NCBI RefSeq assembly: GCF_937880195.1
Contig: NZ_CALFLA010000109.1
Location: 1-38,983, forward strand
Origin: an uncultured Blautia sp.
GTDB lineage: Bacteria; Bacillota; Clostridia; Lachnospirales; Lachnospiraceae
Length of the DNA stretch: 38,983 nt
Reading direction: 5' to 3'
Part shown: piece after piece, positions 22,721 through 31,123 of the stretch
Numbering within the stretch: the first letter of the stretch is position 1
How the letters are laid out: each line of letters opens with the position of its first letter
Program-made: the position numbers and the translations under genes
The notes under the pieces: model-generated
What the model saw: the letters and a program-made list of their open reading frames with translations, nothing else
What the model was told of the DNA's origin: nothing
Databases searched by the model: none

Positions 22721-23393
22721 TAAAATCTTGGTGATCGAGGATGACAGGGCAATTTCTGAACTGCTCTGTATGAACTTGAATGCAGCAGGATATGAAACAG
22801 CAGCAGCCTATGACGGGGAGGAAGCCCGGAGGCTGCTGTTATGGCATGAGGCTGCTTCTCTGGCTCTTGTTGATATTATGCTGCCAAAAAGAGACGGGTT
22901 TGAACTAATGGAGGATTCCAGGAAAAAACATCTTCCGGTCATTTATCTTACTGCAAAGGACGACGTAGTATCTAAAGTACGGGGACTTCGTCTTGGAGCG
23001 GAAGATTATATGGTCAAGCCCTTTGAAATGCTGGAACTTCTGGTGCGTATCGAAAAAGTTCTGGAAAGAACAGGACGGGCAAGAAGAATGCTGGAGATCC
23101 GTGATATCCAGGTAGATCTTGTACGTCATCAGGTAACAAAAAACGAAGTGATCGTAAATCTGAAACCAATGGAATATGATCTTTTTGTCCTGCTTTTGCA
23201 GAATCGTAATATTGCTCTTGGACGTGAGGAAATTTTAAGACGGGTGTGGGGAGATGAGTTTCTGGGCGAGAGCAGGACAGTGGACGTTCATATAGGACAG
23301 CTTCGCAAAAAACTTGATCTTTATGAAGAAATCCGAACTATCCCCAAGCTGGGGTATCGGCTGGAGGAAAATAAAAACAGGAGAACAGAATGA
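22713..23393 (+). CDS. OmpR-family response regulator
   Basis: A 226-aa regulator starting at TTG 22713, with GGGGAGGTG 7 nt upstream. The receiver domain has IEDD (8-11), phosphoacceptor D54 in LVDIMLPKRDG, and YLTAKDD and DYMVKPFE. The C-terminal winged helix contains LKPMEYDLFVLLLQNRN and SRTVDVHIGQLRKKL. All signalling residues are intact. The TTG start and the 8-nt overlap with the DUF308-like gene suggest limited, coupled translation. It overlaps its histidine kinase by 4 nt. Confidence 0.95.
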   Translation: MNNKILVIEDDRAISELLCMNLNAAGYETAAAYDGEEARRLLLWHEAASLALVDIMLPKRDGFELMEDSRKKHLPVIYLTAKDDVVSKVRGLRLGAEDYMVKPFEMLELLVRIEKVLERTGRARRMLEIRDIQVDLVRHQVTKNEVIVNLKPMEYDLFVLLLQNRNIALGREEILRRVWGDEFLGESRTVDVHIGQLRKKLDLYEEIRTIPKLGYRLEENKNRRTE

Positions 23394-24649
23394 AATTATG
23401 GAAACAGACAGTGGCGTTAATGCTTGCCACTCTTTTGGGTACGCTGGTTCTTGTGGGCGGCCTGGGATTGTACATAATAGGAGAGAGAAACCTTACCAAT
23501 GCAGCTTCTACTTATGCCAGACAGATGAACGCCAGCGCTTCCATGCTGGAACAATTCTGGGATTCTGTAAGATATGCCCAGATGACAGAGGTGGGACGGC
23601 GTTCCTACAGGGAGTTTCAGTTCCGTCTCTGCTGTGGGGAGGGATTTATTCTGATAGATGACGAGACAGGAAAGGCGGCTGAAAATCTGACTGCCTACAA
23701 TCTAAAAGATGTCCATGCCCTTGATCTTACAGGCAAAGAAGCCGGATCTGTATACAGGCTTCAGAAAATAAAAAATCATATGCTGCTTCTCCAGCGCAAA
23801 AAACTTATAAGTCCAGAAGGGTACAGTCTTCTTTCAATCCGGGATATTTCAGAAATATTTCAGGAGCTTCTTGTTACAGGGCTTTGGTTTCTGGGGATCT
23901 GTTCCATAATCTTTTTTCTGGCAGGTATTTTTATCTGGAAAATGATGCGGAGAACCTTAAGAAGAATGGAAGAGCTTCAGGAAGTGGCAGGAAAACAGGA
24001 AATGCTTCTGGGAGCCCTTTCTCATGAAATGAAAACGCCTCTGACTTCCATTATCGGATATTCGGACACTCTCCGGGCAGTAAATCTTTCCGGGGAACAA
24101 AAAGACCGGGCTTTGGAACATATCAGCAGGGAGGGAAGAAGACTGGAGGCTCTTTCAGCAAAAATGCTTCAGATGCTTGGGCTTCACCGAAATGATGCCA
24201 TTGAGAAAACCCCTTGTTCTGTTCAGGAGATTTTCAGAAGGATTGTTCAGCTTGAAGAAAAAAAGGCAGACATGCTCCTTTTGATAAAAGGTGAAGATTT
24301 TATAATGGAAATGGATCAGGCGCTTATGGAAAGCCTCCTTCTGAATCTTATGGACAATGCCATAAAAGCCTCAGAATCAGGAAAAGCAATTATTTTAAAC
24401 AGCGGAAAACTGGAAACAGAGAAATACATCCAGGTCAGGGATTTTGGAAGAGGGATTCCAGAAGAAGAGCTGGATAAAATAAAAGAGCCTTTTTATATGG
24501 TAGACAAATCAAGAAGCAGACAGCAGGGGGGCGCGGGGCTTGGACTTGCTCTTTGCGTAAAGATCGCAGAGCTTCATAAAGGAAGGCTTGAAATCAAAAG
24601 CAGAGAAGGAAAGGGAACCTGCGTGACAGTTTACTTTCCTCTGAAATAG
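23390..24649 (+). CDS. Membrane histidine kinase partner of the 22713 regulator
   Basis: A 419-aa sensor. Transmembrane helices lie at about 7-28 and 160-182, enclosing a ~130-residue extracytoplasmic sensor domain of no family I recognise. The DHp domain has H212 in LSHEMKTPLTS, and the ATPase domain has the N-box LLNLMDNAIKA, the G1 box DFGRGIP and the G2 box GGAGLGLAL. No clear HAMP domain is seen, only a short linker (about 185-205). ATG is within an ATGA overlap with the regulator gene. The downstream lipoprotein may be its accessory or target. Confidence 0.95.
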   Translation: MKLWKQTVALMLATLLGTLVLVGGLGLYIIGERNLTNAASTYARQMNASASMLEQFWDSVRYAQMTEVGRRSYREFQFRLCCGEGFILIDDETGKAAENLTAYNLKDVHALDLTGKEAGSVYRLQKIKNHMLLLQRKKLISPEGYSLLSIRDISEIFQELLVTGLWFLGICSIIFFLAGIFIWKMMRRTLRRMEELQEVAGKQEMLLGALSHEMKTPLTSIIGYSDTLRAVNLSGEQKDRALEHISREGRRLEALSAKMLQMLGLHRNDAIEKTPCSVQEIFRRIVQLEEKKADMLLLIKGEDFIMEMDQALMESLLLNLMDNAIKASESGKAIILNSGKLETEKYIQVRDFGRGIPEEELDKIKEPFYMVDKSRSRQQGGAGLGLALCVKIAELHKGRLEIKSREGKGTCVTVYFPLK

Positions 24650-24654
24650 ATAAA

Positions 24655-24725
24655 TTTACATTTTGTTTACCTTTTCCTGCTTACTTTGGAAAGAGGCTGT
24701 GATAGGCTTATCTTACAAAAGATAA
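24655..24725 (+). promoter_or_regulatory. Promoter and candidate regulator sites before the lipoprotein gene
   Basis: TTGGAA (24686-24691), a 17-bp spacer and TATCTT (24709-24714) form a moderate promoter. Upstream, TTTACA (24655-24660) and TTTACC (24666-24671) are direct repeats 11 bp apart, the spacing typical of OmpR/PhoB-type regulators. A 7-bp palindrome TTATCTT-ACAA-AAGATAA (24708-24725) covers the -10 box. Binding by the adjacent regulator is inferred. Confidence 0.55.
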
Positions 24726-24753
24726 ATACAGCGCAGAAAAGGAGGAATGAGTT

Positions 24754-26133
24754 ATGATAAAGAAAAGTTTCCTGGTATTTACAGCGTTTATGGCAGTTGC
24801 AGGCATATTGAATCTGTCCGGCTGTGAAAGAATGGTACAGTCTGCAGTGGTAGAACCAAAAGCCCAGAGCCGAGAAAACCCAAAGGAGAATCATGATGAA
24901 ACAGAGGAGATTACAGACAGTGAGAGAACTGAGGGAATGACAGTGGCGCAGCAGGTAATGGTTCCCCAACGGTATCAGGTGGATGAAACAGCCCTTGTGA
25001 GCATTCCCACAGAAGAGGGAAGTGAAGATGTCGGAAACGCAGAAACCCCGTCTTCCGGTATAACCTTTACTCTGAAAGCCAATGCAGAGGTGGAAGTTCC
25101 TGATGTGAAGGATATTTCCAAAAAGAAAGCAGTTCCCCAAAAAGCCGATGAAACAGAAATGAAAAAGATTTTTGATAAACTCAGTCAGGGCGGAAAAATT
25201 GAAAAAACTAATTCCGGCCAGGGAAGTGTCAGTACAGAGCTTACCCTAAAGGGCATTCCCTATATCTGCCAGTACAGCACAGAAGGAAACGAAAGCCTGA
25301 GCTTCTGGTGGAAGGGAGAAGTTTCTGGAGATACAGAATCGGGAGCCGTGGATGAAGCAAAGATTTTCTCGGAAGCGAGAGCTGAAAATCAGACAGTGAC
25401 CGAAGAGGAGGCTCTTGATTTTATCAAGTCTTTGGGTCTTGGAGAGTTTCAGATAGCTTATACAGAAGCAGAACATATAGAAGGGGAAAATGGCTCTGTC
25501 CAGAAGGACAGCTTTCAGTTGGAACGGGTAGTAGAAGGTGTTCCTGTGAATTACGTATATGAGCATGTTCTGCCAGTATATGAAAAGGCGGCCTCCTGGG
25601 CTAATGAAGACGGAACTGTTCATGAGCCGGAGGACAGAACCTGGCGGGAAGAACTTATGAAGATCCACTATACGGCAGGCACTCTTAAGAGCTTTGTCTA
25701 TACGGCAGCTCTGGATATTTCAGATCTTTCTGACGAGAAACTGTTTCTTCTTCCTTTTGAAGAAATCCAACAAATTTTCCGGGATTCTCTGATTCCACAG
25801 ATTGCTGCAAGCAGAACAAATCCAAAGCTTACAGTAATAGGCACCGCAGCAGACGGATCGGGACTTGCCTGGACCCAGTATCCTTCCCCGGAGTCTGCTT
25901 CCATGGAGTTTACAGTCACAAAGGTAAAGCTTGGATATATGCGCCAGAGAGAGAATGGAAGCGCAGAACAGGGAATCCTTACTCCAGTGTGGGATTTTTA
26001 CGGAACATGGAAAGCAAAGGAGCCAGACGGGCAGGGAGGATATGAGGAACATACCATGGATCATGAAGCGGTTTCCCTTATGACCATTGACGCCTGTACT
26101 GGAAGCGTAGTGCAGAGAGTTCTGGGATATTAA
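24754..26133 (+). CDS. Predicted lipoprotein of unknown function (DUF6034-like)
   Basis: A 459-aa exported protein. The signal peptide ends in the lipobox LSGC (C24), so it should be anchored to the outer face of the membrane. A polar, acidic linker (about 30-110) leads into a folded region with repeated aromatic-rich stretches, such as ISFQLERVVEGVPVNY-like and GYMRQRENG segments. Residues about 360-455 resemble a YycI/PepSY-like C-terminal unit by eye only (a VWDFYGTW and TIDACTGSV pattern). The general look recalls the DUF6034 lipoproteins of Clostridia, but I cannot confirm that. It lies directly behind a two-component pair and has its own promoter with possible regulator sites. Confidence 0.75.
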   Translation: MIKKSFLVFTAFMAVAGILNLSGCERMVQSAVVEPKAQSRENPKENHDETEEITDSERTEGMTVAQQVMVPQRYQVDETALVSIPTEEGSEDVGNAETPSSGITFTLKANAEVEVPDVKDISKKKAVPQKADETEMKKIFDKLSQGGKIEKTNSGQGSVSTELTLKGIPYICQYSTEGNESLSFWWKGEVSGDTESGAVDEAKIFSEARAENQTVTEEEALDFIKSLGLGEFQIAYTEAEHIEGENGSVQKDSFQLERVVEGVPVNYVYEHVLPVYEKAASWANEDGTVHEPEDRTWREELMKIHYTAGTLKSFVYTAALDISDLSDEKLFLLPFEEIQQIFRDSLIPQIAASRTNPKLTVIGTAADGSGLAWTQYPSPESASMEFTVTKVKLGYMRQRENGSAEQGILTPVWDFYGTWKAKEPDGQGGYEEHTMDHEAVSLMTIDACTGSVVQRVLGY

Positions 26134-26243
26134 GCTCTTCCTCTTGTAAAAAGAATATCAGATATGTACATTTTTACTATAACAACATGAAAAAGAAACA
26201 TATTTCTTGATTTTTTATCATGGCGGATCATCCTCTCTGATTC

Positions 26244-26249
26244 TATAAT
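26244..26249 (+). promoter_or_regulatory. Candidate -10 box for the sugar ABC operon
   Basis: A perfect TATAAT lies 73 bp upstream of the binding-protein ATG, with no convincing -35 box at 16-18 bp, which would suit an activator-dependent promoter. Upstream in the same gap, AAGAAA-CATA-TTTCTT followed by a T-run (26193-26216) is a weak AT-rich hairpin that may end the lipoprotein transcript. Confidence 0.5.
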
Positions 26250-26321
26250 AAAAACAAGTTAAAAAGAATGTGAAACATCCAAAATTTAGCTGTAAACTAT
26301 AGAAAAGGAGAGAATTTTACT

Positions 26322-27596
26322 ATGAAAATGAAAAAACTTACAGCAATGAGCATGGCTGCGTTGATGGCAGCGTCTTTAGTTCCTGCAGTTCCGGTAATGG
26401 CAGAAGGCGAAGGAAAAGTATACTACCTGAACTTTAAACCGGAAGCTGATGAAGCATGGCAGAATCTGGCAAAAGCGTACACAGAAGAGACAGGAACAGA
26501 GGTAACGGTTGTTACAGCGGCATCCGGTCAGTATGAGACAACTTTACAGTCCGAAATGGCTAAGAGCGACGCTCCTACACTTTTCCAGGTAAACGGTCCT
26601 GTCGGTCTTAAAAACTGGAAAGATTACTGCTATGATCTTAAAGACTCTGAAATTTATTCACAGCTTACTTCAGATGCCTATGCGCTGAAAGACGGAGATA
26701 CAGTTCCGGGAATCGCTTATGTAATCGAGTCCTATGGACTTATTACAAACAAGACTCTTCTTGAAAAAGCAGGATATACTCTGGACGATATCAAGAGTTA
26801 CGATCAGTTAAAGGCAGTTGCGGATGATATCCAGAGCAAAAAAGACGAACTGGGAATCAAAGGCGCGTTTACTTCCGCAGGAATGGACGCATCTTCAGAC
26901 TGGAGATTTAAAACTCATCTTGCAAACCTTCCGATTTATTATGAATATAAAGACGAAGGCGTAGATGACGCGGCAGAACTGAAAGGAACATACCTTGAAA
27001 ATTACAAGAATCTGTTCGATCTTTATATTACAGATTCTACCTGCGATCCGGCAGAGCTTTCCGCTAAGACTGCAGACGACTCCAGAAACGAATTTGTAAA
27101 CAGCGAAGCAGTATTCTATCAGAACGGTTCCTGGGAATATGCAGAACTTGCAAAAACATTCGGCGACGACGAACTGGCTATGATTCCGATTTACTTTGGC
27201 GTTGATGACGAGAACCAGGGTCTTGCAACAGGTACAGAGAACTACTGGTGTGTAAACAAAAACGCATCTGAGGAAGACATTCAGGCAACACTTGATTTCA
27301 TGAATTGGTGCGTAACTTCTGAAACAGGAACAAAGGCTATGTCTGAAGATATGGGCTTCACAATTCCTTTCAAAACAGCAGTTGCTCCTACAAACGTATT
27401 TGTAAAACAGGATGCAGAATACACAGAAGCAGGACTTACACCTGTATCATGGAACTTCACAACTATGCCGTCTGAAGAGTGGAAAAACGGCGTGGGAACA
27501 GCTCTTACCTCTTATGCAGCAGAGACAGGCTCCTGGGATGAGGTTGTAAGTGCTTTCGTTGACAACTGGGCAATGGAAAAAGCTCTTACAGAGTAA
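26322..27596 (+). CDS. Sugar ABC transporter substrate-binding protein, lacking a lipobox
   Basis: A 424-aa family 1 extracellular solute-binding protein for a carbohydrate. The N-terminus is a signal peptide (hydrophobic about 7-24) with an AxA-type site at PVMA|EGEG (about residue 27). There is no cysteine in this region, so it is not a conventional lipoprotein. The mature part has YYLNFKPEADEAW and FQVNGPVGLKNW and ends with an SBP-type helical region. AAAGGAG precedes the ATG. It leads the operon with two permeases downstream, separated by a hairpin. The sugar cannot be named from sequence. No ATPase is encoded, so a shared MsmK/MsmX-type ATPase elsewhere is expected. Confidence 0.93.
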   Translation: MKMKKLTAMSMAALMAASLVPAVPVMAEGEGKVYYLNFKPEADEAWQNLAKAYTEETGTEVTVVTAASGQYETTLQSEMAKSDAPTLFQVNGPVGLKNWKDYCYDLKDSEIYSQLTSDAYALKDGDTVPGIAYVIESYGLITNKTLLEKAGYTLDDIKSYDQLKAVADDIQSKKDELGIKGAFTSAGMDASSDWRFKTHLANLPIYYEYKDEGVDDAAELKGTYLENYKNLFDLYITDSTCDPAELSAKTADDSRNEFVNSEAVFYQNGSWEYAELAKTFGDDELAMIPIYFGVDDENQGLATGTENYWCVNKNASEEDIQATLDFMNWCVTSETGTKAMSEDMGFTIPFKTAVAPTNVFVKQDAEYTEAGLTPVSWNFTTMPSEEWKNGVGTALTSYAAETGSWDEVVSAFVDNWAMEKALTE

Positions 27597-27631
27597 TAGT
27601 AGATTTCCTGAAATAAAAAAGTGATTGGAAA

Positions 27632-27697
27632 GGGGGCGATGCAATCAGCTCCCGGTGGAGAATCCCCGGACGATTTGCATCAGCCCCCATACTTTTT
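27632..27697 (+). terminator. Intra-operon hairpin between binding protein and permeases (leaky terminator)
   Basis: GGGGGC-G-ATGCAA (27632-27644) pairs with TTGCAT-CA-GCCCCC (27675-27688), followed by only five T (27693-27697). The short T-run suggests partial termination that lowers permease expression relative to the binding protein and stabilises the upstream mRNA. Confidence 0.75.
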
Positions 27698-27723
27698 GAA
27701 GCAGGGGAAAGAGGAGAAAAAAC

Positions 27724-28578
27724 ATGGTAGGAAAAACAATTAAAAAATGGTGGCCTGTATTTGTACTGCCTACGCTGGCTGCTTTTGTCATCGGTTTTCT
27801 CTGGCCGTTTATCTGGGGAATTTATCTGTCTTTCTGCAAGTTTACCACCGTACAGGATGTAACCTTTGTAGGATTTTCAAACTATGCCAAGCTGATGCTG
27901 GATAAAACCTTCAGCAATTCTTTCTGGCTGACAGTGGCTTTTGCGTTTATTTCCAGTATTCTCATCAATGTTCTTGCCTTTGCCATTGCATTGGCTCTGA
28001 CAAAGGGATTTAAGGGAACAAATGTATTCCGTACTGTATTTTTTATGCCGAACCTGATCGGCGGTATTGTTCTTGGCTATATCTGGCAGACTCTTCTCAA
28101 CGGCCTTCTCTCCATGTGGGGACAGCCGCTTCTGGCATTGTCTGCAAAAAACGGCTTTATCGGTATGCTGATCCTTCTGATGTGGCAGCAGATCGGTTAT
28201 ATGATGATTATTTATGTGGCAGGACTGAACAACGTTTCACCGGATCTTATTGAAGCGGCGCAGATTGACGGAGCTACTTCCAGACAGATTCTCTTTAAGA
28301 TCAAAATTCCGATGATCATGCCGTCTGTAACAATCTGTACTTTCCTGACACTGACAAACGGATTCAAGATGTTTGACCAGAACCTGTCTCTTACAGGCGG
28401 AGCTCCTGGCAAACAGTCACAGCTTCTTGCTTTGAACATTTACGATACCTTCTATGCCCGCAGCGGGTCAATGTGGAAGGGTATTGGACAGGCAAAGGCT
28501 GTTGTATTCTTTATCCTTGTAGTTGTGATCGCTTTGATCCAGCTTAAGGCAACATCATCCAAGGAGGTGCAGCAGTAA
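27724..28578 (+). CDS. Sugar ABC transporter permease (MalF/UgpA type)
   Basis: A 284-aa integral membrane subunit with six predicted helices, the first at about 13-33. The EAA loop that docks the ATPase is intact: LIEAAQIDGATSRQILFKIKIPMI (from about residue 177). GAGGAG precedes the ATG. It overlaps the second permease by one nucleotide (TAATG), showing tight coupling. Confidence 0.95.
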   Translation: MVGKTIKKWWPVFVLPTLAAFVIGFLWPFIWGIYLSFCKFTTVQDVTFVGFSNYAKLMLDKTFSNSFWLTVAFAFISSILINVLAFAIALALTKGFKGTNVFRTVFFMPNLIGGIVLGYIWQTLLNGLLSMWGQPLLALSAKNGFIGMLILLMWQQIGYMMIIYVAGLNNVSPDLIEAAQIDGATSRQILFKIKIPMIMPSVTICTFLTLTNGFKMFDQNLSLTGGAPGKQSQLLALNIYDTFYARSGSMWKGIGQAKAVVFFILVVVIALIQLKATSSKEVQQ

Positions 28579-29414
28579 TGGAAAATAAGAAAAAAAACCC
28601 TCTGGCAACCATCATACTGTCAGTCATCTCAATTTTATGGATGTATCCGATCGTACTGATTCTTTTTAACTCACTGAAAAAAGAATCTGCCATTACCACT
28701 TCAGGGGTTTTCAGACTTCCTGTAGGTGAAGCATGGAATGGATTTAACAACTTTATTGCCAGCGTAACACAGATGGATTTTCTGAAATCTTTCTGGTACA
28801 GTCTTGTGATCTCCATTACTTCTGTAGTGCTGATTCTTCTGTGCTGCTCCATGTGCGCCTGGTATATTGTCCGTGTAAACGGAAAACTTTCTAAGGCATT
28901 TTACTATCTCTGTGTATTTAGTATGGTAGTTCCTTTCCAGATGGTAATGTTTACTCTGGCAAAAACAGCAGATACATTAAAGCTGAATAATCCTTATAAT
29001 ATCTGTATTATTTATCTGGGATTCGGAGCAGGTCTTGCAGTATTTATGTTTACAGGCTTTGTAAAGGGAATCCCTCTGGAAATAGAGGAGGCTGCTCTGA
29101 TCGACGGCTGCAGTCCCCTTCAGGTTTATTTCCAGATTTTGATCCCGATCCTGAAACCGACGATTATCTCTACTGCGATCCTGGAGCTGATGTGGGTATG
29201 GAACGATTACCTCCTTCCAACGCTTGTACTGGATATTAAACAGTATCGTACCATTCCCATGGCAGTCCAGTATTTCCGTGGAAGTTTTGGACATGTGCAG
29301 ATGGGACCGATGATGGCAAGTATTATGATTGACATCATTCCTATTATTATTGTTTACCTGGTATGCCAGAAACATATTATTGAAGGCGTAGTAGCCGGAG
29401 CTGTAAAAGGCTGA
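28578..29414 (+). CDS. Sugar ABC transporter permease (MalG/UgpE type)
   Basis: A 278-aa partner of the preceding permease, with six predicted helices and the EAA motif EIEEAALIDGCSPLQVYFQI (about 171-190). The length and PMVVPFQ-like central region fit the CUT1 MalG-type subunit. AAGGAGG lies within the end of the first permease gene. A strong terminator follows. Confidence 0.95.
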   Translation: MENKKKNPLATIILSVISILWMYPIVLILFNSLKKESAITTSGVFRLPVGEAWNGFNNFIASVTQMDFLKSFWYSLVISITSVVLILLCCSMCAWYIVRVNGKLSKAFYYLCVFSMVVPFQMVMFTLAKTADTLKLNNPYNICIIYLGFGAGLAVFMFTGFVKGIPLEIEEAALIDGCSPLQVYFQILIPILKPTIISTAILELMWVWNDYLLPTLVLDIKQYRTIPMAVQYFRGSFGHVQMGPMMASIMIDIIPIIIVYLVCQKHIIEGVVAGAVKG

Positions 29415-29423
29415 TAAGATTGA

Positions 29424-29463
29424 AAAATCCCTGAGGAGTAAAGATACTTTTCAGGGATTTTTT
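29424..29463 (+). terminator. Terminator of the sugar ABC operon
   Basis: AAAATCCCTGA (29424-29434) pairs with TCAGGGATTTT (29451-29461), with an inner AGTA/TACT pairing and a T-run at the 3' side. Confidence 0.9.
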
Positions 29464-29505
29464 AGACTTTACCGAAAAAAATAAAAATCTTTGTACACGC
29501 TATTC

Positions 29506-29534
29506 TTGTGAGAAAAATAAGGAGATGATAAAAT
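29506..29534 (+). promoter_or_regulatory. Promoter of the YesN/YesM-like operon
   Basis: TTGTGA (29506-29511), a 17-bp spacer and TAAAAT (29529-29534). It gives the regulator-kinase-binding protein unit its own transcription, separate from the transporter. Confidence 0.65.
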
Positions 29535-29575
29535 AGTAAAAACAGATTCAATGACAGACAAAGGGGAAGGATTTG

Positions 29576-31123
29576 GTGAGTAATATGATCAAAACATTGA
29601 TTGTGGATGATGAGAAGCTGGAAAGAGAAGGAATAAAATATCTTCTTTCCCAGGAGGAAGGCGAAAGAAAAATCTTTGAGGCTTCTAATGGAAGAGAAGC
29701 GCTGAATATTCTCAGAGAAGAAGAAATAGATCTTCTTCTTACAGATATCAAAATGCCACATATGGACGGACTGGAACTTACCTTCCGGGCCAAGGAACAG
29801 AATCCTGAGCTTCCGGTAGTGATCTTCAGCGGCTACAGTGATTTTTCTTTTGCGCAAAAAGCCATGCGTTACGGAGTTACAGAATATGTGCTGAAACCAG
29901 TAGATCCAGATGAATTTCATAAGATTATAGGTAAGGCGGAGGCAATGATCTCCCGGGGAAAAGAAAAAAAGGAACAGGAGAAACAGGAACAGGATTTCCT
30001 GCAACAGTATTTTCTGGAAAATTATCTTTATACAGGAAGTCAGGAGATTCTGGAAAAGGCAAGAAAAATTGTAGACGTAAACCAGTGGGAGGAATGGCGG
30101 TGTGCCATTATGATTGAAGCGGATGCCTCTTTTTTTGACAAAGTCGAAGAAGATTTTTCCAAGGTTCTTCAAAAGGCAGTGTGCCGGAATTTCTTTTATG
30201 TAAATCTCAACTCCCGTCAGTCTGTTTTGTTTTTTAAGGATGTATACTGCGATTATCAGCTTGTGGCAAATCATATTTATACACTTTTTAAAAGAGATTA
30301 CAGGGAACGGTTTTATCTTGCTGTAAGCAGAAAATTTGAAGGAAGCAAATGTCTGCCGGAAATTATGGAACAGCTTGAACAGCAGATGGAGGAAAAATTC
30401 TATCATCCTGAAAAACATATTTATACCAATGAGGAAGAGCATTTAAAATTTACAGTGGGAGAGGCTCAGGATTCTCATTTGATGCAGATGATTTCCGAGG
30501 ATATCAGCAGGAAGGATACGGAGCTTTTAAGGAAGCACTTTGTGATGCTGAAGGAAAAATACATGGACAATACTCAATATTCGGCAATGTATATCAAATT
30601 TGTTTTTTCTAATGTGATCCAAGAGCTTTTTCAGGAAAATCATTTTTCGGGAGAACGGCGTCTGGAAAAAGAAATCGACAGGCTGTATAACTGCAGAAAT
30701 ATTATGGAGATTCTTTCTGTAACAGAAGAGAATATACGTGAATATGAAAAATTCCTGGAAAGATCCATGAGTGAATCCAGAAACGAGGTGGCTGCGGTAA
30801 AAAATTATATTTACCTGCATTATGATGAGGATCTGAATCTGGAAACCCTGGCAGAAAAGGTATATCTTTCCTCTGGATATCTGAGCTTTATCTTCAAAAA
30901 AGAAACGGGAATGAATCTGAACCGTTATATCCGGGTATTTCGAATGGAAAAAGCAGGAGAACTTTTGAAAAACACCAATATGAAGGTGGCGCAGATCAGC
31001 GAGAAGGTGGGATTTTCCAACGTATCCTATTTCTGCAGGAGCTTTAGGGAGTTCTATGGAAGAAGTCCAGAATCCTACAGGAAAGGAAGTGGAGAGGATG
31101 AAGAAACTGTATCAGAAATTTAA
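29576..31123 (+). CDS. YesN-type response regulator with AraC DNA-binding domain
   Basis: A regulator of about 515 aa for carbohydrate genes. The receiver domain is at the N-terminus (LIVDDEKLEREG, phosphoacceptor D57 in LLLTDIKMPHMDG, LKPVDPDEF). A long central region (about 130-400) is typical of YesN proteins, and the C-terminal two-helix AraC domain contains YIYLHYDEDLNLETLAEKVY and KVAQISEKVGFSNVSYFCRSF. The start is ambiguous: TTG 29573, GTG 29576 and ATG 29585 are in frame. I choose GTG because AGGGGAAGG is best spaced for it. It is coupled to the kinase gene, which begins inside its 3' end. Likely targets are the upstream transporter operon and its own unit. Confidence 0.94.
   Translation: MSNMIKTLIVDDEKLEREGIKYLLSQEEGERKIFEASNGREALNILREEEIDLLLTDIKMPHMDGLELTFRAKEQNPELPVVIFSGYSDFSFAQKAMRYGVTEYVLKPVDPDEFHKIIGKAEAMISRGKEKKEQEKQEQDFLQQYFLENYLYTGSQEILEKARKIVDVNQWEEWRCAIMIEADASFFDKVEEDFSKVLQKAVCRNFFYVNLNSRQSVLFFKDVYCDYQLVANHIYTLFKRDYRERFYLAVSRKFEGSKCLPEIMEQLEQQMEEKFYHPEKHIYTNEEEHLKFTVGEAQDSHLMQMISEDISRKDTELLRKHFVMLKEKYMDNTQYSAMYIKFVFSNVIQELFQENHFSGERRLEKEIDRLYNCRNIMEILSVTEENIREYEKFLERSMSESRNEVAAVKNYIYLHYDEDLNLETLAEKVYLSSGYLSFIFKKETGMNLNRYIRVFRMEKAGELLKNTNMKVAQISEKVGFSNVSYFCRSFREFYGRSPESYRKGSGEDEETVSEI

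Noticed and set aside
31056..31097. Longer YesM kinase start at ATG 31056
   Set aside because: The ribosome site and the usual position of the first membrane helix favour ATG 31098.
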